Below are positions 9,279 through 18,242 of a stretch of DNA of 64,000 nt, piece after piece (the first letter of the stretch is position 1; each line of letters opens with the position of its first letter). The stretch comes from JANQIO01 sp043585095 (GTDB lineage: Bacteria; Pseudomonadota; Gammaproteobacteria; Pseudomonadales; Halieaceae). Location: the NCBI GenBank assembly GCA_043585095.1, contig CP121321.1:1674001-1738000 (forward strand), given 5' to 3'. The notes beneath the pieces are model-generated. The model did not search any database, was not told the origin of the DNA, and worked only from the letters and a program-made list of their open reading frames with translations. The position numbers were made by a program, and so were the translations under genes.

Positions 9279-9304
9279 GGGCTCCTTCTGGAGCCCATTT
9301 TTTT
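9279..9304 (+). terminator. Orphan Rho-independent terminator
   Basis: GGGCTCC (9279-9285), loop TTCT, GGAGCCC (9290-9296), then ATTTTTTT. A perfect 7-bp stem with a T run on the plus strand, although the neighbouring genes on both sides run on the minus strand. Confidence 0.85.
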
Positions 9305-9378
9305 GGCCGAAAATGTGCCTACAGCTTGGCCAAGAGTGTGCCGACAGCTTGGCCAGTAAAGTGCCAACAGCCACCCGA
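9303..9378. repeat. Three 23-bp direct repeats, possible IS21-family end remnant
   Basis: TGTGCCTACAGCTTGGCCA (9314-9332), TGTGCCGACAGCTTGGCCA (9337-9355) and a decayed third unit from 9360 (AGTGCCAACAGCC) recur with a 23-bp period, after a leading TTGGCC at 9303. Multiple short repeats of this style are typical of the ends of IS21-family elements, where transposase binds. No istA or istB remnant is visible, so at most this is an isolated end. From 9379 to 9828 I see no supported gene, only short unconvincing frames. Confidence 0.4.
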
Positions 9379-9828
9379 TAGACATTAAATCCTGAAATAT
9401 CAATAGCCTACACAGCATATCTAACGATTTTATATAGTAAGGATTTGGCGGCGAGCGGATCATCATACCTGTCACGGTGAGACGCGTAGGATCGCGCCCC
9501 CGTCATATTTTCAATTCGGTTCAGCACTACTTCCAGTCCAGGGTGCCAAGTCCTAGCCACGCTGTGGGGGACGCAAGGCGATTGAGTAACCGGTGCCTTC
9601 GAGGGAGCGGCAAGCGGGAGTGACCAAGGCAATGGCGAACGCGCAAAGGGGATCTCGAATATTAACAGGGAAGCAGGGATACAGGACGGGTAAGGCTTCT
9701 CTGCGGTAAATCCGTTTCAAAAAAAGACCGATGGCGTCGCTAACGTTGGGGTTGCGCACGGCAGGTCCACGGATGATGAATCTGACCCTGGGCCGGAAGG
9801 CGCGCCGTGGTCTTACATCATATGAGCC

Positions 9829-10179
9829 TTACATCGTATGAGTAGGTCGATCCGACTCCAGAGAACCCGCCAGATGATTCTCTATTTTGGCGTTGGCCTG
9901 AGCATCTTCTTCACTGAACTGCACGCCGATGCCTGCCGTTCGATTGCCTTGCGCGCCCTTGGGCGTAATCCAAACGACTTTGCCAGCGATGGGGATTTTG
10001 TCCGGCTCATCCATCAGATTCAGCAACATGAACACCTCGTCGCCGATCTTGTATTCCTTGTTCGTCGGCACAAACAGACCACCGTGCTGAAGGAAAGGCA
10101 TATAAGCCGAATACAACACGGCTTTGTCTTTGATCGTTAAAGACAGAATGCCATTTCTACCGCCTTGCTGCTGATTCAC
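9829..10179 (-). CDS. pilZ: PilZ, type IV pilus assembly regulator
   Basis: 116 residues, near the length of the founding Pseudomonas aeruginosa PilZ, and resembling it across the protein: NGILSLTIKDKAVLYSAYM, GGLFVPTNK, FMLLNLMDEPDKIP and ITPKGAQGNRTAGIGVQF. Known: this PilZ lacks the RxxxR and D/NxSxxG residues of cyclic-di-GMP-binding PilZ domains and acts in pilus assembly through protein contacts. Those residues are also missing here. The start is GTG 10179 with GGAG 8 nt upstream. It follows holB on the same strand, as in Pseudomonas. No other pilus gene is in the window. Confidence 0.9.
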   Translation of the reverse strand: MNQQQGGRNGILSLTIKDKAVLYSAYMPFLQHGGLFVPTNKEYKIGDEVFMLLNLMDEPDKIPIAGKVVWITPKGAQGNRTAGIGVQFSEEDAQANAKIENHLAGSLESDRPTHTM

Positions 10180-10262
10180 AGGTTGTTCTCCACCACAGAC
10201 TTAAAGCCAAACCGTGCACAAGCAGGGATGATATCCCTGTTTTCCATATGGAAATAGTAGCA

Positions 10263-11222
10263 TTAGATGGAAAGATGAAGGAATGCCTGTGTCATTCTCG
10301 CGGAGTAGTCCTCAATAATGAGCTGCCGGTTGGGGTTGGCCCCGGCCAGGATGGCCCGCCGCTTCCGTGCCAGATCATCACGCAGCTCGAACAGCAATGC
10401 GACCTTACGCCCTGCTGCCGGGCCACTACGATCTTTCAACACGACCTCCAGGCCTTCCTGCATAAACGCCAGCACCTCCTCCAGAGGTAAAGACTGTACC
10501 AACGCAGGCATTTCTAGTGGCGAGAGCGATCCGCTAAACAAGGCCTGCACGGACTTGCGGGCGCGCTCGACGTCTTCCAGTGTATTTTCCAGGAATAGCG
10601 ACGCCGCTAGAAGTGGTCGCCCACCTGCGACGGTCAACGCATGTTGCGCTTGCTTCGCGTCGCCAACAATAGAACTAAGCCACGCTATCGAATCTACAGG
10701 CTTCGGCGAGGCAATATTGATGAGCTGGCAACGGGAGCGAATAGTTGCCGGAAGCGCCGAGACATTGTGGGTTAGCAAAAGCATTGTGGTGCTGACGCTG
10801 GGCTCTTCAAGGCACTTTAGCAGGGCGTTAGCCGCATTGATGTTCATTGCTTCTGCAGGAGCTATAAGTATGACCTTGCGCATGCCCAGGCCTGGGGTCT
10901 TTGAGGCGAAGGTGATCAGCTTGCGGACTTGCTCGATTTTGATGAGCCGGCCGCCCTCTTCTGGCTCCAGAATCATCAGGTCGCTATGGCTTCCCGCCTG
11001 TAGCAAACGACATGACTTGCATTCACCACAGGCTGTGCCCGATACCGGCGCCGCACACAGTAACCTGGCTGTAAAGGCATCTAATAACCAGCGTTTACCG
11101 CAGCCTGCCTCTCCATTTAGCATCAGAGCATGTGGAAGTCGATCAGCATCCAGTAGTTCCGCCAACCGCGACCAATGATCCGCCTGCCAGGGTAGCGGTG
11201 CCAGCGGCCATGCAGAGCTCAT
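10263..11222 (-). CDS. holB: DNA polymerase III delta' subunit (clamp loader)
   Basis: About 319 residues from ATG 11222, which overlaps the tmk stop by 4 bases (ATGA) and is preferred to an upstream in-frame start inside tmk. Features: HALMLNGEAGCGKRW near the N-terminus, a four-cysteine zinc site ending CGECKSC, the AEAMNINAANALLKCLEEP block, and SRCQ. Delta' is the stator of the sliding-clamp loader at the replication fork. The order tmk-holB-pilZ is conserved in pseudomonads. The C-terminal collar domain is more variable, as usual. Confidence 0.93.
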   Translation of the reverse strand: MSSAWPLAPLPWQADHWSRLAELLDADRLPHALMLNGEAGCGKRWLLDAFTARLLCAAPVSGTACGECKSCRLLQAGSHSDLMILEPEEGGRLIKIEQVRKLITFASKTPGLGMRKVILIAPAEAMNINAANALLKCLEEPSVSTTMLLLTHNVSALPATIRSRCQLINIASPKPVDSIAWLSSIVGDAKQAQHALTVAGGRPLLAASLFLENTLEDVERARKSVQALFSGSLSPLEMPALVQSLPLEEVLAFMQEGLEVVLKDRSGPAAGRKVALLFELRDDLARKRRAILAGANPNRQLIIEDYSARMTQAFLHLSI

Positions 11223-11857
11223 AGGGCCTCCACAAAACGATCCATATGGGCGCAAATCTCTGTGGCGATCGCTTCTGGTGTGCGACTGCTATCTACCACT
11301 CTAAACCGCTGCGGATCGGCGTGAGCTCGATCCAGATAGCAAGTTCGTACACGCTCAAAAAACACCGTCTGCTCTTGTTCAAATCTATCCAGATCGCCGC
11401 GCCGCGCCGCTCGCGCCAAACCGACGTCTACAGGTGTGTCCAATAACAGCGTGATATCCGGTCGCAGGCTGCCCTGCACCAAACTTTCCAGCTGCATTAT
11501 CCACTCTGTGGGCAGCCCTCTACCGGCACCCTGGTAGGCGTAAGTGGCATCCGTAAAGCGATCACATATCACCCAGCGGCCCTCCTTCAACGCAGGCTCT
11601 ATGACCTGGGCAATGTGCTGCGCTCGTGCGGCAAACATCATCAGCAGCTCAGCCATCGGGGCGACGGTCTCATCCCGGGGCTGTAGCAACAGCTCACGAA
11701 TCGCTTCAGCCGTTGGTGTACCGCCTGGTTCGCGGGTTTGGATGAAGCCTATGCTGTGCGCTGCAAGCCAATCCTTCAGTACCTCTATGTTGGTGGACTT
11801 TCCCGCGCCCTCGCCGCCCTCTATGCTGATAAATTGGCCGCGCCTCATATCTGTCAT
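11219..11857 (-). CDS. tmk: Thymidylate kinase
   Basis: 212 residues from ATG 11857; an in-frame TTG four codons upstream is rejected because GGAGGAG there is the ribosome site. P-loop FISIEGGEGAGKST, the DR(Y/F) motif in CDRFTDATYAYQGAGRG, and TREPGGTP for dTMP binding. It phosphorylates dTMP to dTDP. Its stop overlaps the holB start, and it starts 12 bp after mltG. The set pabC-mltG-tmk-holB appears to be one translationally linked operon. Confidence 0.96.
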   Translation of the reverse strand: MTDMRRGQFISIEGGEGAGKSTNIEVLKDWLAAHSIGFIQTREPGGTPTAEAIRELLLQPRDETVAPMAELLMMFAARAQHIAQVIEPALKEGRWVICDRFTDATYAYQGAGRGLPTEWIMQLESLVQGSLRPDITLLLDTPVDVGLARAARRGDLDRFEQEQTVFFERVRTCYLDRAHADPQRFRVVDSSRTPEAIATEICAHMDRFVEAL

Positions 11858-11869
11858 TCGCTCCTCCAA

Positions 11870-12895
11870 TTACTGATCAGTCGAGCCTGGCGCTGAGCGA
11901 TAGTCTTTACGGCGCGTCAATTGATAGCGGCGCACGGCGGCTTCGTGAGCCTCCAGCGTGCTAGAGAACTGGTGACTTCCGTCGCCCTTGGCAACGAAGT
12001 AAAGCGCTTGCCCATCGTCAGGGTGCACTGCTGCCTGCAGTGCTGCGCGTCCGGGTAGTGCTATCGGTGTCGGCGGCAGGCCTTTGTGACGGTAGGTATT
12101 AAACATATTGTTGGCGTCGCCCAGATGTCGGCGTTTGAGATTACCGCGATACTCATCACCCAGACCATAGATAACGGTGGGATCCGTCTGCAAGCGCATG
12201 CCCTGGCGAAGCCGTCTTATAAAAACGCCGGCTATCTGCTGCCTTTCCGCAGCCACGCCTGTTTCTTTTTCCACTATCGAGGCCATGATCAGCGCCTCGT
12301 AGGGTGAGTCATAGGGAAGGGACAGATCGCGCGCGGCCCAAATCGACTCTAGCTCAGCACGCATACGACGATGTGCCTGCCGCAGCAACTTAAGATCGGT
12401 ATCTCCACGCTGGAACACATAGGTGTCGGGAAAGAACAGGCCTTCGGGATGGGTAAAGGGCTTGATCACTTCCAACAGCCTCGGATCAGCCGCTCCGGTG
12501 ACGACCGACCGCAACACATCTTGATTGTGAATAAGCCCCAGTGCCTCGGTAAAGGTAAGGCCCTCTGGTACGGTCACGCTGTAGGTGATGACATCGCCGT
12601 CTACCAAACGCTGCAGCAGGCCGGCTGGGGTTTGCGGCCCCGCCAGGCTGTACTCGCCCTTTTTTATCTGCGCATCCAAAGACTGTACTCGGGCGGCAAG
12701 CACCCAGAGACGAGGCCACTTTATTAAGCCTGTCTTGGCTAGATCTGCGGCAACAAAACTCAAAGAGCTGCCGTCACTGACCGTCAATGTGGAGTCGACT
12801 CCAGGCACAGGGTTGTGCCACCACGACCACAGTTGCTGCAGCGCCACGACGGCGATAAGCAGGCTTAACAGAGCGACCGCCAGCAGCCGCTTCAT
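11870..12895 (-). CDS. mltG: Endolytic murein transglycosylase MltG
   Basis: 341 residues from ATG 12895, overlapping the pabC stop by ATGA. One N-terminal membrane anchor (MKRLLAVALLSLLIAVVAL), a LysM-like segment, then the YceG catalytic domain with the family glutamate in IMASIVEKETG, plus LQTDPTVIYG and NTYRHKGLPPTPI. MltG cuts nascent glycan strands at the inner membrane and is thought to set strand length. Size and motifs are normal. Confidence 0.95.
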   Translation of the reverse strand: MKRLLAVALLSLLIAVVALQQLWSWWHNPVPGVDSTLTVSDGSSLSFVAADLAKTGLIKWPRLWVLAARVQSLDAQIKKGEYSLAGPQTPAGLLQRLVDGDVITYSVTVPEGLTFTEALGLIHNQDVLRSVVTGAADPRLLEVIKPFTHPEGLFFPDTYVFQRGDTDLKLLRQAHRRMRAELESIWAARDLSLPYDSPYEALIMASIVEKETGVAAERQQIAGVFIRRLRQGMRLQTDPTVIYGLGDEYRGNLKRRHLGDANNMFNTYRHKGLPPTPIALPGRAALQAAVHPDDGQALYFVAKGDGSHQFSSTLEAHEAAVRRYQLTRRKDYRSAPGSTDQ

Positions 12896-13731
12896 GCCAC
12901 AGTCTCGCAAAAGTCAGCAAATGCCTGCTGCAGGGGCCTGGCCCATTGCGACGGCCGAAAACGCTGCTGATCGAGAGACGCTGCGGCACGAATGCCCGCC
13001 AGGGCATTGCTCAGCAACAGTTCGTCCGCCGCGGTGACATCCGCCGGGGTGATGGCCCCAACGGTCACGGAAAGGCCCGCATCAGGCAGCAGCCGATCTA
13101 TCATTACTTCACGCACCGTGCCTTCAATCCCACAGTCACTGAGATCAGGTGTTAAGACCTCGCTGCCGAGGACGATATAGATATTGGATGAAACGGCGCA
13201 AATGGGCTGCCCACTGGGGTTGCACTGAATTCCTTCGCTGTACCCGGCCTTCGCCAGTTCACGGGCCGCCAGCACCTGTTCCAGTCGGTTACAGTGTTTA
13301 ATCCCGGCAAGTGCGGGTTGCAACGCAAGCGCTGTCTGGCAGGTCATCAATTCAATAGCCTTTGGCGTCCTATCCAGCGGCGCGAGAGCGTCTACCGAAA
13401 GTGAAATAGTGGCATCGCCCACTTCGCCAAGGTAACCGCGAGCACCCTGCCCTCGAGACACCTGTAGCCGAAAGACCGCGTCGTGGAGCCCTGCGGCGGA
13501 CGCGAAAACCTGACCCTGCCGCAGCTGCTCATCAACGCGCTCCATCGGACAGTCAATCGAAAGCCTCTGCAGGCCTCGCGCGAGACGCGACAGGTGACCC
13601 TGCAAGAGCTGCAGCGTGCCATCCTGGTAACGTATCGTTTCGAATAGCGCGTCGCCGTAGCGGGCGCCACGATCTGCGACGCTAACGCTACTCGCGGAGA
13701 CGTTATTAACCCAGTGTGCTGGAAGTGCCAC
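12892..13731 (-). CDS. pabC: Aminodeoxychorismate lyase
   Basis: 279 residues of the class IV PLP aminotransferase fold: RGARYGDALFETIRY near the N-terminus, the PLP-lysine region GIKHCNRLEQVLAARELA, and EGTVREVMIDRL. It releases pyruvate from 4-amino-4-deoxychorismate to give p-aminobenzoate for folate. The start is a GTG that shares one base with the fabF stop (TAGTG). A branched-chain aminotransferase is excluded by length and by position between fabF and mltG, the standard pabC slot. Confidence 0.93.
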   Translation of the reverse strand: MALPAHWVNNVSASSVSVADRGARYGDALFETIRYQDGTLQLLQGHLSRLARGLQRLSIDCPMERVDEQLRQGQVFASAAGLHDAVFRLQVSRGQGARGYLGEVGDATISLSVDALAPLDRTPKAIELMTCQTALALQPALAGIKHCNRLEQVLAARELAKAGYSEGIQCNPSGQPICAVSSNIYIVLGSEVLTPDLSDCGIEGTVREVMIDRLLPDAGLSVTVGAITPADVTAADELLLSNALAGIRAAASLDQQRFRPSQWARPLQQAFADFCETVA

Positions 13732-14969
13732 TAAACGCGGCTGAAAAGTAAGCTGCCGTTGGTGCCGCCGAAGCCAAAGGAATTGGACAGCACGGCATCA
13801 ATGGGTATCTCCTGGGCCGTATGGGGCACAAAATTAAGGTCGCAGCCCTCATCCGGATTGTCGAGATTGATTGTTGGAGGCGCTACCTGATCACGGATTG
13901 CGAGTATGGACAATATTGCCTCGACCGAGCCGGCAGCACCTAGCAGGTGACCTATCATCGACTTGGTAGAGCTCACCGCAACCGAACTCGCTGCAGGACC
14001 CATTAACGACTTAATGGCATGACACTCAGCAAGATCACCAGCAAGAGTAGATGTGCCGTGAGCGTTGATATACTGAATCGCGTCGGCAGAGATGCCCGCA
14101 TCCTCCACCGCCTGGCGCATCGCTTGCAGCGCACCGCTGCCATCTTCGGGTGGACTGGTCATATGGTAGGCATCGCCACTCATGCCAAAGCCCGAGAGCT
14201 CAGCATAAATTTTTGCTCCACGCGCCTTCGCAGACTCCATTTCTTCGAGCACGATAACGCCAGCGCCATCGCCCAGCACGAAGCCGTCGCGATCTTTGTC
14301 CCAGGGTCGGCTAGCCGCCTCTGGATCGTCATTACGAGTCGACAGAGCACGCGCTGCGGCGAAGCCGCCCAGTCCTACCGGCGTCGTAGCCATTTCAGCA
14401 CCACCGACAACCATAGCGTCTACGTCACCGCGCTCAATAAGCCTGGCGCCCAGACCGATGTTGTGAGTGCCCGTCGTACAGGCCGTAACCACGGCGAGAT
14501 TGGGGCCCTTAAAGCCGTAGCGGATAGACAAGTTACCGGCGATCATATTGATGATCGAACCGGGCACGAAAAACGGTGAGATGCGACGCGGGCCCGAGCT
14601 GCGTATCACCTCGGTGTTTTTTTCAATTTGCCCTATACCACCTATGCCAGAGCCAACAGCCATGCCAATCCTTGCAGCATTGGCTTCTGTCGCTTCGAGA
14701 CCTGCGTCCTCCACCGCTTGTATGCCCGCCGCCATGCCATATTGGACAAAAACGTCCAGCTTGCGGGCGTCCTTCGGCGTGAAGTAGGGCTCGATATCAA
14801 AGTCCCGGACGCTGCAGCTAAACTGCGTGCTGAACGCCGACACGTCGAAACTATCGATAGTGGCTGCACCGCTGATACCACGCAGGATGTTCTCCCACGT
14901 CGATTCAACCGTATTGCCAACGGGCGTAATCATCCCGAGCCCAGTAACGGCTACTCGTCTACGCGACAC
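13731..14969 (-). CDS. fabF: 3-oxoacyl-ACP synthase II
   Basis: 412 residues with the Cys-His-His active site of elongating ketosynthases: Cys164 in VTACTTG, His in NAHGTST and His in GHLLGAAG. It condenses malonyl-ACP with acyl-ACP and controls the cis-vaccenate step. The start is GTG 14969 with GAGG 8 nt upstream. It follows acpP by 94 bp, across a hairpin that may attenuate read-through and keep acpP levels higher. Confidence 0.97.
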   Translation of the reverse strand: MSRRRVAVTGLGMITPVGNTVESTWENILRGISGAATIDSFDVSAFSTQFSCSVRDFDIEPYFTPKDARKLDVFVQYGMAAGIQAVEDAGLEATEANAARIGMAVGSGIGGIGQIEKNTEVIRSSGPRRISPFFVPGSIINMIAGNLSIRYGFKGPNLAVVTACTTGTHNIGLGARLIERGDVDAMVVGGAEMATTPVGLGGFAAARALSTRNDDPEAASRPWDKDRDGFVLGDGAGVIVLEEMESAKARGAKIYAELSGFGMSGDAYHMTSPPEDGSGALQAMRQAVEDAGISADAIQYINAHGTSTLAGDLAECHAIKSLMGPAASSVAVSSTKSMIGHLLGAAGSVEAILSILAIRDQVAPPTINLDNPDEGCDLNFVPHTAQEIPIDAVLSNSFGFGGTNGSLLFSRV

Positions 14970-15004
14970 GCTATGTCCTCATTGCTAACTTTGGAACCCC
15001 AGAT

Positions 15005-15038
15005 AGAAAGAAAGCCGTCCTATCAAGATAGAGACGGC
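15005..15038 (-). terminator. Hairpin after acpP, possible attenuating terminator
   Basis: On the minus strand GCCGTC pairs with GACGGC (15014-15019 with 15033-15038), enclosing CTATC/GATAG, and is followed by an interrupted CTTTCTTTCT tract. The weak T tract suggests partial termination between acpP and fabF. Confidence 0.55.
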
Positions 15039-15063
15039 CTTCGAGACTGGAGCTTAACTGGTA

Positions 15064-15300
15064 TCAGGTCAGGTTTTCGTTGATGTAGGTAATAGCCAAC
15101 TGAACCGTGGTGATCTTTTCCGCTTCCTCATCGGGAATTTCCGTCTCGAACTCCTCTTCGAGGGCCATAACCAGCTCGACGGTATCCAGGGAATCTGCGC
15201 CCAAGTCTTCGACGAAGGATGCAGAAGTCTGCACTTCTTCTTCCTTCACGCCCAGTTGCTCTGCAACAATCTTCTTAACGCGCTCTTCAATGCTGCTCAT
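15064..15300 (-). CDS. acpP: Acyl carrier protein
   Basis: 78 acidic residues with the phosphopantetheine attachment serine Ser37 in GADSLDTVEL. It carries growing acyl chains as thioesters for fatty-acid and lipid A synthesis. It lies between fabG and fabF as usual, with a 124-bp gap from fabG that may house an extra promoter for high expression. Length and sequence are typical. Confidence 0.98.
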   Translation of the reverse strand: MSSIEERVKKIVAEQLGVKEEEVQTSASFVEDLGADSLDTVELVMALEEEFETEIPDEEAEKITTVQLAITYINENLT

Positions 15301-15424
15301 GGTCTTAATCTGCTCCTGTCAAGATAGTATGCGTCCGACGCTCGAACGGGGCGCATTTTACTCGTATCAATCCATCATGTACATGCTCTCAATATCAGCA
15401 GCGAAGCGCTGCCACCGAGCGGGT

Positions 15425-16159
15425 CTACATGTACATTCCGCCGTTAATGTGGATCGTCTCACCGGTGATGTAGGCGGCCTGATCCCCCGCCAGGAAAGCA
15501 ACTACTGCCGCCACCTCGTCGGCCTGACCGAGGCGCCCCAAAGGAATCTGGCTTTGCAGGGCCTCGCGTTGCGCCTCTGGTAGCTCTCGGGTCATATCGG
15601 TATCTATGAACCCTGGCGCAACGCAGTTCACGGTGATATTGCGCGAACCCAGCTCCCGAGCGAGCGCCCGTGAGTATCCCTCGGCTCCGGCCTTGGTCGC
15701 CGCGTAGTTACTCTGCCCCATGTTACCCATGGACCCCACGACGGACGTAATATTGATGATGCGACCCCAGCGCGCCTTCGTCATGCCTCGTGCACAGGCT
15801 TTACACACGCGATAGAGCGCATTGAGGTTGGTGTCGATTACCGCATCCCACTCTTCTGGCTTCATGCGCAGCAGAATGTTGTCGCGAGTGATGCCAGCGT
15901 TATTGATCACAACCGTGATCGGGCCAAATTCAGCGGCTATCGCCGCGAGGGTCTCAGTGACGCTATCGTTATCGTCCACACGGAGCACTCGACCGGCACC
16001 CACACCGCCGCTTTCCTGAAGGTAATCAGAAATCGATGCGGCGCCTGCCTCACTGGTCGCAGTGCCGATAACCGTCATACCCTCTTTGGCAAGGCGCTGC
16101 GCGATCGCACGTCCTATGCCTCGGCTTGCGCCGGTGACCAGCGCTATTTTTGTGCTCAT
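15425..16159 (-). CDS. fabG: 3-oxoacyl-ACP reductase
   Basis: 244 residues of the short-chain dehydrogenase family: NADPH-binding GASRGIGRAIA at residues 10-20, NNAG, catalytic Ser in ITSVVGSMGN and YxxxK in SNYAATKAG, and the C-terminal YITGETIHINGGMYM. It reduces 3-oxoacyl-ACP to 3-hydroxyacyl-ACP. Its ATG overlaps the fabD stop by 4 bases, so the two are coupled. It ends 124 bp before acpP. Confidence 0.98.
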   Translation of the reverse strand: MSTKIALVTGASRGIGRAIAQRLAKEGMTVIGTATSEAGAASISDYLQESGGVGAGRVLRVDDNDSVTETLAAIAAEFGPITVVINNAGITRDNILLRMKPEEWDAVIDTNLNALYRVCKACARGMTKARWGRIINITSVVGSMGNMGQSNYAATKAGAEGYSRALARELGSRNITVNCVAPGFIDTDMTRELPEAQREALQSQIPLGRLGQADEVAAVVAFLAGDQAAYITGETIHINGGMYM

Positions 16160-17121
16160 GTTGTGGCTCCTTCGATTACCGCAGGAATCGCAGCGGAAAG
16201 GTCTTCCGGCGTTTCAATGGGAAAGCTATTCAGGGTCTTGTCAATACGCCGCCCCAGGCCCGTTAGCACTTTGCCGGGGCCGCACTCCACTAGCTGGCTT
16301 ACGCCGCCGTCGATCATTTTAGTCACACAGGCTGTCCATCTCACCGGGCTATATATCTGTTTAACCAGCAAGGACTTGATGACCGTGGGGTCTGTTTCGG
16401 TGTCGGCGTGCACATTGTGAACGACGGGTATCTCAGGCGACGAGACACTGACTGCGTCAAGCGCTTCGGCAAGACGATCGCCAGCCGGCTGCATTAATGT
16501 GGTGTGGAAGGGTGCGCTCACTGGCAGCGGCATAACGCGTTTGGCGCCGGCCTCTTTGCATAGATCCGCCGCAGCATTCACATCGGCAACCAGTCCTGCA
16601 ATGACAACCTGCCCCGGCGAATTGTAATTTACCGCGGCAACGTTGCCAGAGGACGCCTCTTGTGCAGCGCGACACGCGGCGTCTACGGCTGCGTCATCTA
16701 ATCCAATCACCGCTGCCATGGCGCCGTGCCCGAGCGGCACCGCCTCCTGCATCGCTGCGCCGCGAGTCCTCACCAAGCGCAGCGCATCTGCAAATGCAAT
16801 CGCGCCGGCACATACCAACGCGGAAAACTCGCCCAGGCTATGGCCAGCCATGCAGGCGGGCGCGGGGCCACCGGAGGCCTGCCAGGCACGCCACAGCGCA
16901 ACGCTGGACGCCAACAAAGCTGGCTGAGTCGTCTCTGTCATGTTGAGTGCCTCGGCCTCTCCATCCTGGATCAGCGACCACAGGTCATAACCAAGTGCTT
17001 CACTCGCCTCTTCAAAGGTGCTGGCTACCGACGGGAAAGTGCCAGCGGCATCAGCTAGCATGCCAATACGCTGGGAGCCCTGACCAGGGAATACCAGCGC
17101 CAGATTGTTTATCACGTCCAT
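16156..17121 (-). CDS. fabD: Malonyl-CoA:ACP transacylase
   Basis: 321 residues from ATG 17121 (MDVINNLALVFPGQGSQ); a frame open 15 codons upstream is less likely because FabD proteins start just before the VFPGQGSQ motif. The catalytic Ser is in AGHSLGEFSALV, with the active-site His in SAPFHTTLM. It loads malonate onto ACP. It follows plsX directly across about 83 bp; the fabH gene that separates them in enteric bacteria is absent, as in pseudomonads. Confidence 0.96.
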   Translation of the reverse strand: MDVINNLALVFPGQGSQRIGMLADAAGTFPSVASTFEEASEALGYDLWSLIQDGEAEALNMTETTQPALLASSVALWRAWQASGGPAPACMAGHSLGEFSALVCAGAIAFADALRLVRTRGAAMQEAVPLGHGAMAAVIGLDDAAVDAACRAAQEASSGNVAAVNYNSPGQVVIAGLVADVNAAADLCKEAGAKRVMPLPVSAPFHTTLMQPAGDRLAEALDAVSVSSPEIPVVHNVHADTETDPTVIKSLLVKQIYSPVRWTACVTKMIDGGVSQLVECGPGKVLTGLGRRIDKTLNSFPIETPEDLSAAIPAVIEGATT

Positions 17122-17204
17122 GAATGTCTTTTCCTTTACATCAGTATCTTTATGTGCCTGTTTCATCGTCAGCCGAGATCTTGTAGAGCCGGTTTACGTA
17201 TCGT

Positions 17205-18239
17205 CTACGGCTCTTGAGATGTGTTCCGAAGCACCGACTGCAGTCCTAAAATCATCTCTGCATCGACGCAGCGCAGGGCCTGAGACAGGCTGGCAGCGAA
17301 CCCCTCCGCTGTTGCCGCGCCATGACTTTTCACAACAACTCCCTGCAAGCCAAGCAGAAAAGCGCCGCCATGACGCTGATCGCTTAGCGAACTGCGTAGG
17401 GTTTTAAATACGGGCTTTAACAGTGGCAAGCATATGCGCCGCCAACCGGACTTTTGAAGTCCCGCATCGATGGCCGCTAATGCGTAGCGCGCAGTCCCTT
17501 CTGCAGTCTTTAGCGCGACGTTGCCGAGCAGCCCATCACAAACGACGAGATCAGCTTTGCCACTATAAAGATCGTCGCCCTCTATAAAACCTTTGTATGA
17601 AAGCCCTGTGGCGTCGTCCAATAAGCCTGCGGCCTCGCGAATGCGGGTATTGCCCTTCGAGGCCTCGGCGCCATTGCTTAGCAGGTATACGGCGGGCGTA
17701 AGCTTATTGTGAAGCGCCCTGAACAGGGCGGCACCCAGGTGCGCAAACTCGGCCAGCTCTGCAGCCGAGACCTCGACGTTAGCGCCCAGGTCCAGAACGT
17801 AAGTATGACCCTGACCGGCGGGAAAGGCTGAGCAAAGTGGTGGCCGTGAGAAACCAGGCAACATCGATAGATAGCGTCGACCCAGCGCAACCATTGCACC
17901 CGTCGGCGCCGCACTCACCAGAGCGTCGACTTCGCCAGTTGCAAGCAGGTTCATGCAAACGTGTGTCGCGCTGGTCTGGTCACCGCGCAATGCATCAGCC
18001 ACGCTGACGTCTGCGGCCAGACCGTGGTCGCACAGCGTCGTGGTGACGCGCTCGGACAAGGTACCGGCAAAAGCGCCGTCATTGTCTGACATAAAGCGGT
18101 TGAGGTCGGATGCTGCTCCGACAAGATGAAGACTGAGTTCAGGATGTTGTTGTAGCGCAGAAAGCGCGGCGGGTAACGTGACGCGGGGACCGAAGTCCCC
18201 GCTCAAAACATCTACTGCAAGACGGACCCGAGAGCCCAA
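17205..18239 (-). CDS. plsX: Phosphate acyltransferase PlsX
   Basis: 344 residues beginning LAVDVLSGDFGP, the PlsX nucleotide-fold signature, with STGAMVALG-like (PTGAMVALG) and SNGAEASKGN. PlsX makes acyl-phosphate from acyl-ACP as the first step of phospholipid synthesis with PlsY. The only sensible start is a TTG (18237-18239), three bases after the rpmF stop, without a clear ribosome site, so translation probably depends on coupling to rpmF. Confidence 0.93.
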   Translation of the reverse strand: MGSRVRLAVDVLSGDFGPRVTLPAALSALQQHPELSLHLVGAASDLNRFMSDNDGAFAGTLSERVTTTLCDHGLAADVSVADALRGDQTSATHVCMNLLATGEVDALVSAAPTGAMVALGRRYLSMLPGFSRPPLCSAFPAGQGHTYVLDLGANVEVSAAELAEFAHLGAALFRALHNKLTPAVYLLSNGAEASKGNTRIREAAGLLDDATGLSYKGFIEGDDLYSGKADLVVCDGLLGNVALKTAEGTARYALAAIDAGLQKSGWRRICLPLLKPVFKTLRSSLSDQRHGGAFLLGLQGVVVKSHGAATAEGFAASLSQALRCVDAEMILGLQSVLRNTSQEP

Positions 18240-18242
18240 GGA

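Noticed and set aside
9236..9759. Three short overlapping minus-strand frames
   Set aside because: No ribosome sites, no recognisable domains, and the frames cross the IS-like repeats; treated as non-coding.
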